Part shown: piece after piece, positions 61,593-64,000 of the stretch
Layout: each line of letters starts with the position of its first letter
How positions within the stretch are numbered: the first letter of the stretch is position 1
Notes under the pieces: model-generated
What the model saw: only the letters and a program-made list of their open reading frames with translations
What the model was told of the DNA's origin: nothing
The model's database searches: none
Assembly (NCBI GenBank): GCA_030682385.1
Contig: JAUXOG010000043.1
Location: 1 to 64,000 of the forward strand
Source: Bacteroidota bacterium
GTDB taxonomy: Bacteria > Bacteroidota > Ignavibacteria > UBA10030 > BY39
Direction of reading: 5' to 3'
DNA length: 64,000 nt
Translations under genes and position numbers: made by a program

Positions 61593-62177
61593 AACCTTTA
61601 TTTTATTTAATTTAATTTCTCCAATGGTTTTTCGTGAAGTCCAATATTCACCTTCCATACTAGTTACGTTGAAACCAGAAAACTGTAATAGAGTTGTACC
61701 ATAATGAATTTGACTTCTCTCTCTAATACTAGTTTTAGGTATGTTTATATATGAATAATATAGTTGTTGCAATCCACGCTCTTTATCAATATCAAAAGAT
61801 GCCGCAACACTAAAACTATTGCTTTCATTTGATTGTATTTTAATTTGTGTATTAAAAAATGTCTGTGTGATCTGAATTGAAATGGAGATTGGATTTTGTA
61901 TTTTATCTTGCCAAGTTGAGATTATTATCCCCTCCCAATTACCAGACAAATCTGGGAAAGGAACAAGCCAAGGATAAAAAATCTTTATTTTCCAAAACCA
62001 TTTAACAAATAAGGTCCATATTATTAGGTTAATTGAAATAGTTGTCGAAATGTCTTTAAAAGCAGTATCAAATTTAATAGATGATAAATTCTGATTTAGA
62101 AGAAATAATATGATGTAAGTTCCAAAAGCTAATCCTAATATAGTAGAACCAAACGCTCTAAGATTATACTTTACCAT
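61587..62177 (-). CDS. cap15: CBASS effector, Cap15-type two-TM beta-barrel protein
   Basis: The 196-residue protein has two N-terminal membrane helices (about residues 8-27 and 45-63). A beta-barrel receptor domain follows (about 75-195). Diagnostic stretches are FPDLSGNWEGIIISTWQD, ITQTFFNTQIKIQSNES, IHYGTTLLQFSG and MEGEYWTSRKTIGEI. Known Cap15 proteins bind a cyclic dinucleotide through the barrel, oligomerise and disrupt the inner membrane, killing the infected cell. It starts one base after the CD-NTase stop codon, so the two are co-translated. Its own stop lies in an attC-like core box. Confidence 0.9.
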   Translation of the reverse strand: MVKYNLRAFGSTILGLAFGTYIILFLLNQNLSSIKFDTAFKDISTTISINLIIWTLFVKWFWKIKIFYPWLVPFPDLSGNWEGIIISTWQDKIQNPISISIQITQTFFNTQIKIQSNESNSFSVAASFDIDKERGLQQLYYSYINIPKTSIRERSQIHYGTTLLQFSGFNVTSMEGEYWTSRKTIGEIKLNKIKVA

Positions 62178-62178
62178 A

Positions 62179-63069
62179 CTAAAACTCCAAATAATTATAA
62201 GAAAGTATTACAAAATTATTAACATCTTCTTTAGTCCATTTTCTACCAGAATGAAATAAATATAAGAGTTCAGAAACTTCGCCCCATTTTTTGCATTTAT
62301 CTTGTTCTTCTGTTGATCCATATAAATAGACAAGTGAAGATTTTACTCTTTCTGTCCAACTATCATTATCATTAAAAATAGTATCAGGAATATTCCACAT
62401 CAGACTTTCAATTAAAAATGAAGTGATATGGTCGTTTGTGAAAGAACCATCTTCAACCATTTTATTTTTTAATTTCTTGAAAACTCTAACTAATCTTTTA
62501 AACCTTTTGCTAGTATTCGAATTTTTAGTTTTACTATTTTCGAGGTGTTGATTTGGAAAATTAACAACCATCTTATAATCATCGCTAAAGAATTTTGTGC
62601 CCTCGACATATGAACCATCAATAGAATATCGATGATAATTAAAGGTGGGTACAACATCAGCTTGAATCCTATTAGTATTACCTTTAACTGTGATACATTT
62701 ATTTTTCCGTTCAATAGAATCACGGCCAAATTTATTGACTAAAGCATTTTCAACAGAATCCTTAAACGTCGAAAACTTATAATCACTTGGCGAGTTAAGC
62801 TGGAAATCACCTCGATTTTTTCCTTCAGGTAAATCGAAGAAAAAAATATCCATTAATCGTACATTAATATCAACGTCACTATCTAACCTAATATTAGTAT
62901 CGTTCGCATAAGATCCTTGACCAAATATTTGTATTTCTTTTTCTTTTAATACAGAATCGGCCTTTATAGCTTCACTTATCATTTTTTGTGCATTGGCTAA
63001 TTTTGTCTCTTCAGTATCACTTGGAGGTTTACGCCAATTATTAAATGTTTCTTCAGATATTTTACCCAT
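62179..63069 (-). CDS. CBASS CD-NTase (cGAS/DncV-like nucleotidyltransferase)
   Basis: The 296-residue enzyme synthesises a cyclic oligonucleotide alarm signal during phage infection. The nucleotidyltransferase motif FGQGSYANDTNIRLDSDVDINV (about residues 49-70) holds the GS and the two metal-binding aspartates (65 and 67). The third is in RIQADVVP (about 138). The helical C-terminal half is intact. The clade and nucleotide product cannot be read from sequence by eye. No Cap2/Cap3 genes are present, so the system is type I. The ATG lies 17 bp after a cassette boundary. The DNA is visibly more AT-rich than the core genes. Confidence 0.92.
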   Translation of the reverse strand: MGKISEETFNNWRKPPSDTEETKLANAQKMISEAIKADSVLKEKEIQIFGQGSYANDTNIRLDSDVDINVRLMDIFFFDLPEGKNRGDFQLNSPSDYKFSTFKDSVENALVNKFGRDSIERKNKCITVKGNTNRIQADVVPTFNYHRYSIDGSYVEGTKFFSDDYKMVVNFPNQHLENSKTKNSNTSKRFKRLVRVFKKLKNKMVEDGSFTNDHITSFLIESLMWNIPDTIFNDNDSWTERVKSSLVYLYGSTEEQDKCKKWGEVSELLYLFHSGRKWTKEDVNNFVILSYNYLEF

Positions 63070-63079
63070 AATATTAGTT

Positions 63080-63242
63080 GCCTAACGGACTGGAGCTAAG
63101 CTGCGTTGCAACGTTCCAGCGGGTTGATTAAAGTTTTAAATTTAAAATGCTGTTTCATAACGTAAGTTGTATTTAGAAATCTCAACACTCAAAACTTTTG
63201 CGCGTCGGCGGTTGCAACGTCTGCTTGAGCGACTGGTTAGGT
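63080..63242 (-). other. attC-like recombination site upstream of the CBASS operon
   Basis: In gene orientation the 163-bp site starts ACCTAAC (63242-63236) and ends GTTAGGC (63086-63080). Both match the RYYYAAC/GTTRRRY core consensus. The arms pair over more than 30 bases. CCTAACCAGTCGCTCAAGCAGACGTTGCAAC lines up with the complement of GTTGCAACGCAGCTTAGCTCCAGTCCGTTAGG, sharing CCTAAC, the GCT-AAGC block and CGTTGCAAC, with unpaired bases as in real attC hairpins. The central part is AT-rich. It separates the 63247-63855 cassette from the CBASS cassette. Confidence 0.78.
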
Positions 63243-63246
63243 TGTT

Positions 63247-63855
63247 TTAGTAATTGAGAGGACCATACTGTGGATCATATATACCATAACCGAATACTTT
63301 GTTTTCTCTTAAATAAAATTCGACTTGATATTTTTTAAAAGAATAAACTCGAACTGTTCCATCTTTGGATTTTGTAATATCCGAAGGCTCACCAAAATAA
63401 TCTTTTATACTTTTAAGATCATAACTGTGAAATTGACGATTAAGCAACTTTGGAGAGTCATAATCCCAAACCGAACAAGTATATATTATGGCGGATACTT
63501 TATCATTTTTGAAATACACTTCATAAAATATTTTTCGCCACGTATATTCTGTCTTATCATAAAACCAACTTGAGTTTATTTCATCATAAAAATGGTTGTC
63601 ACCTTTGATAAACTTTACGTCCTCTTTTGAAGAGCCTAAGTTTATATCCCAAAATGTTGAAGCGAGCGTTGGGTATTGGAAATTTAAACTGGGAAGTATA
63701 AATTTATATATACCAAATCCTGATAAACCTAAAACGATAACAATAATTATCCATTTTGCTATTTTCTTCCAATTCCATCGGTCTTTTGTAGAATTAAAAA
63801 GTAACACCAAACCGATAATTAAAGCTGACAAAAATATTGATAGACCAAGATTCAT
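63247..63855 (-). CDS. Two-TM protein of unknown function (cassette gene)
   Basis: The 202-residue protein has two membrane helices (about residues 5-20 and 34-53) and an exported-side domain. That domain contains NLGSSKEDVKFIKGD and DLKSIKDYFGEPSDI, a pattern resembling SmpA/OmlA-like folds. No named family was recognised. The ATG follows a GTTAGGT core box by 22 bp and has GAGGAA as ribosome binding site. The stop codon is 5 bp before the next attC-like site. It thus fits a single-gene integron cassette. Confidence 0.8.
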   Translation of the reverse strand: MNLGLSIFLSALIIGLVLLFNSTKDRWNWKKIAKWIIIVIVLGLSGFGIYKFILPSLNFQYPTLASTFWDINLGSSKEDVKFIKGDNHFYDEINSSWFYDKTEYTWRKIFYEVYFKNDKVSAIIYTCSVWDYDSPKLLNRQFHSYDLKSIKDYFGEPSDITKSKDGTVRVYSFKKYQVEFYLRENKVFGYGIYDPQYGPLNY

Positions 63856-63876
63856 AAATTCCTCTTGTTCAAAACA

Positions 63877-63920
63877 ACCTAACGGCGTTGCGCCTAACCC
63901 GCCGCCCCAAGCAAGGAAGC
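63877..63920 (-). other. Right-most attC-like core region
   Basis: On the minus strand GGGTTAGGCGCAACGCCGTTAGGT ends in a GTTAGGT core box (63883-63877). It shares CAACGCCGTTAG with the site at 61517-61592. It marks the upstream boundary of the 63247-63855 cassette. The opposite arm would lie further right; within the window I cannot define it. Confidence 0.5.
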
Positions 63921-63949
63921 CAAGCTAAAACGGAATGCCAAAGATTAAA

Positions 63950-63986
63950 CAAACTGCACTTAACTTGCATCAGCAAGTGCAGTTTG
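63950..63986 (-). terminator. Hairpin near the right edge, possible terminator
   Basis: CAAACTGCACTT and AAGTGCAGTTTG form a perfect 12-bp stem around a 13-base loop. On the minus strand GTTTAATCTTT follows, a moderately T-rich tail. It could end a transcript coming from the right or form part of a larger attC structure at 63877-63920. Confidence 0.5.
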
Positions 63987-64000
63987 TAAGTTAATTAATT

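Noticed and set aside
61010-63069. OsmC as a third CBASS component
   Set aside because: An attC-like site separates it from the effector gene, and OsmC proteins are ordinary peroxide-defence enzymes with no known CBASS role.
1-64000. tRNA genes
   Set aside because: I looked through the gaps between genes for T-loop-like GGTTCGAATCC and acceptor stems and found none; a tRNAscan-SE run would settle it.

Overview
The window is a 64 kb piece of an AT-rich bacterial chromosome. It most likely comes from the Ignavibacteria/Chlorobi/Bacteroidota group. Two large secreted proteins end in a type IX secretion (T9SS) C-terminal sorting domain with the 'NYPNPFNP' signature that is very common in Ignavibacteria. 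The ATP synthase operon carries I-like, a, c, b, delta, alpha and gamma genes but no beta/epsilon pair next to them. Shine-Dalgarno sites are often weak, and several starts are TTG or GTG. The genus cannot be named from the sequence alone.

Layout. 1-6.5 kb (minus strand): F1Fo ATP synthase operon (atpG partial, atpA, H, F, E, B, an AtpI-like gene, atpZ) preceded by a bactofilin gene and an M23 peptidase gene. 6.5-7.1 kb: repeat-rich gap holding a second, diverged copy of the ruvA 3' end. 7.1-13.6 kb (minus): ruvA, ruvC, yebC, recJ, the RNase P RNA (rnpB), an RNase HI-like gene, a zinc-ribbon coiled-coil protein and a Nif3 protein. 13.8-16.4 kb: signalling genes (a REC-DHp protein, a lone receiver, an NtrC-type activator). 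16.5-23.5 kb (plus): a nucleotidyltransferase/phosphomannomutase-like fusion, ptsN-like, hisS, a small unknown, lgt, rlmB and an SDR. 24-27.2 kb (minus): a giant secreted phospholipase-D-fold protein with a T9SS signal. 27.4-29.5 kb: an S24-type repressor with a palindromic operator, a phosphoesterase and a HAD hydrolase. 29.7-48.3 kb (plus): a nearly complete division and cell-wall (dcw) cluster from mraZ to ftsZ, with two unusual passengers (a YD-like secreted protein and a PH-like membrane protein) and no ddl. 48.3-51.8 kb: a secreted metallo-beta-lactamase-fold protein with a T9SS signal, a CBS protein and a DUF429 protein.

51.9-64 kb is accessory. It holds a YaaC-like gene with attC-like flanks, a four-helix-bundle protein, an NtrC-type regulator, an exported unknown protein and an acyl-CoA carboxylase. 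A KilA-N gene is wedged against a duplicated 5' end of that carboxylase. Next come two ORF6N copies with a DUF559 nuclease between them, and several decaying gene fragments. The region ends with cassette-like DNA.

The most exciting item is at the right end. A two-gene type I CBASS antiphage system (CD-NTase plus a Cap15-type two-TM beta-barrel effector) lies tightly between attC-like recombination sites. Its stop codon sits inside one attC core box and its start codon lies about 17 bp after the other. A second cassette, encoding an unknown two-TM protein, precedes it. This looks like part of an integron gene-cassette array whose integrase, if present, would lie to the right of the window.
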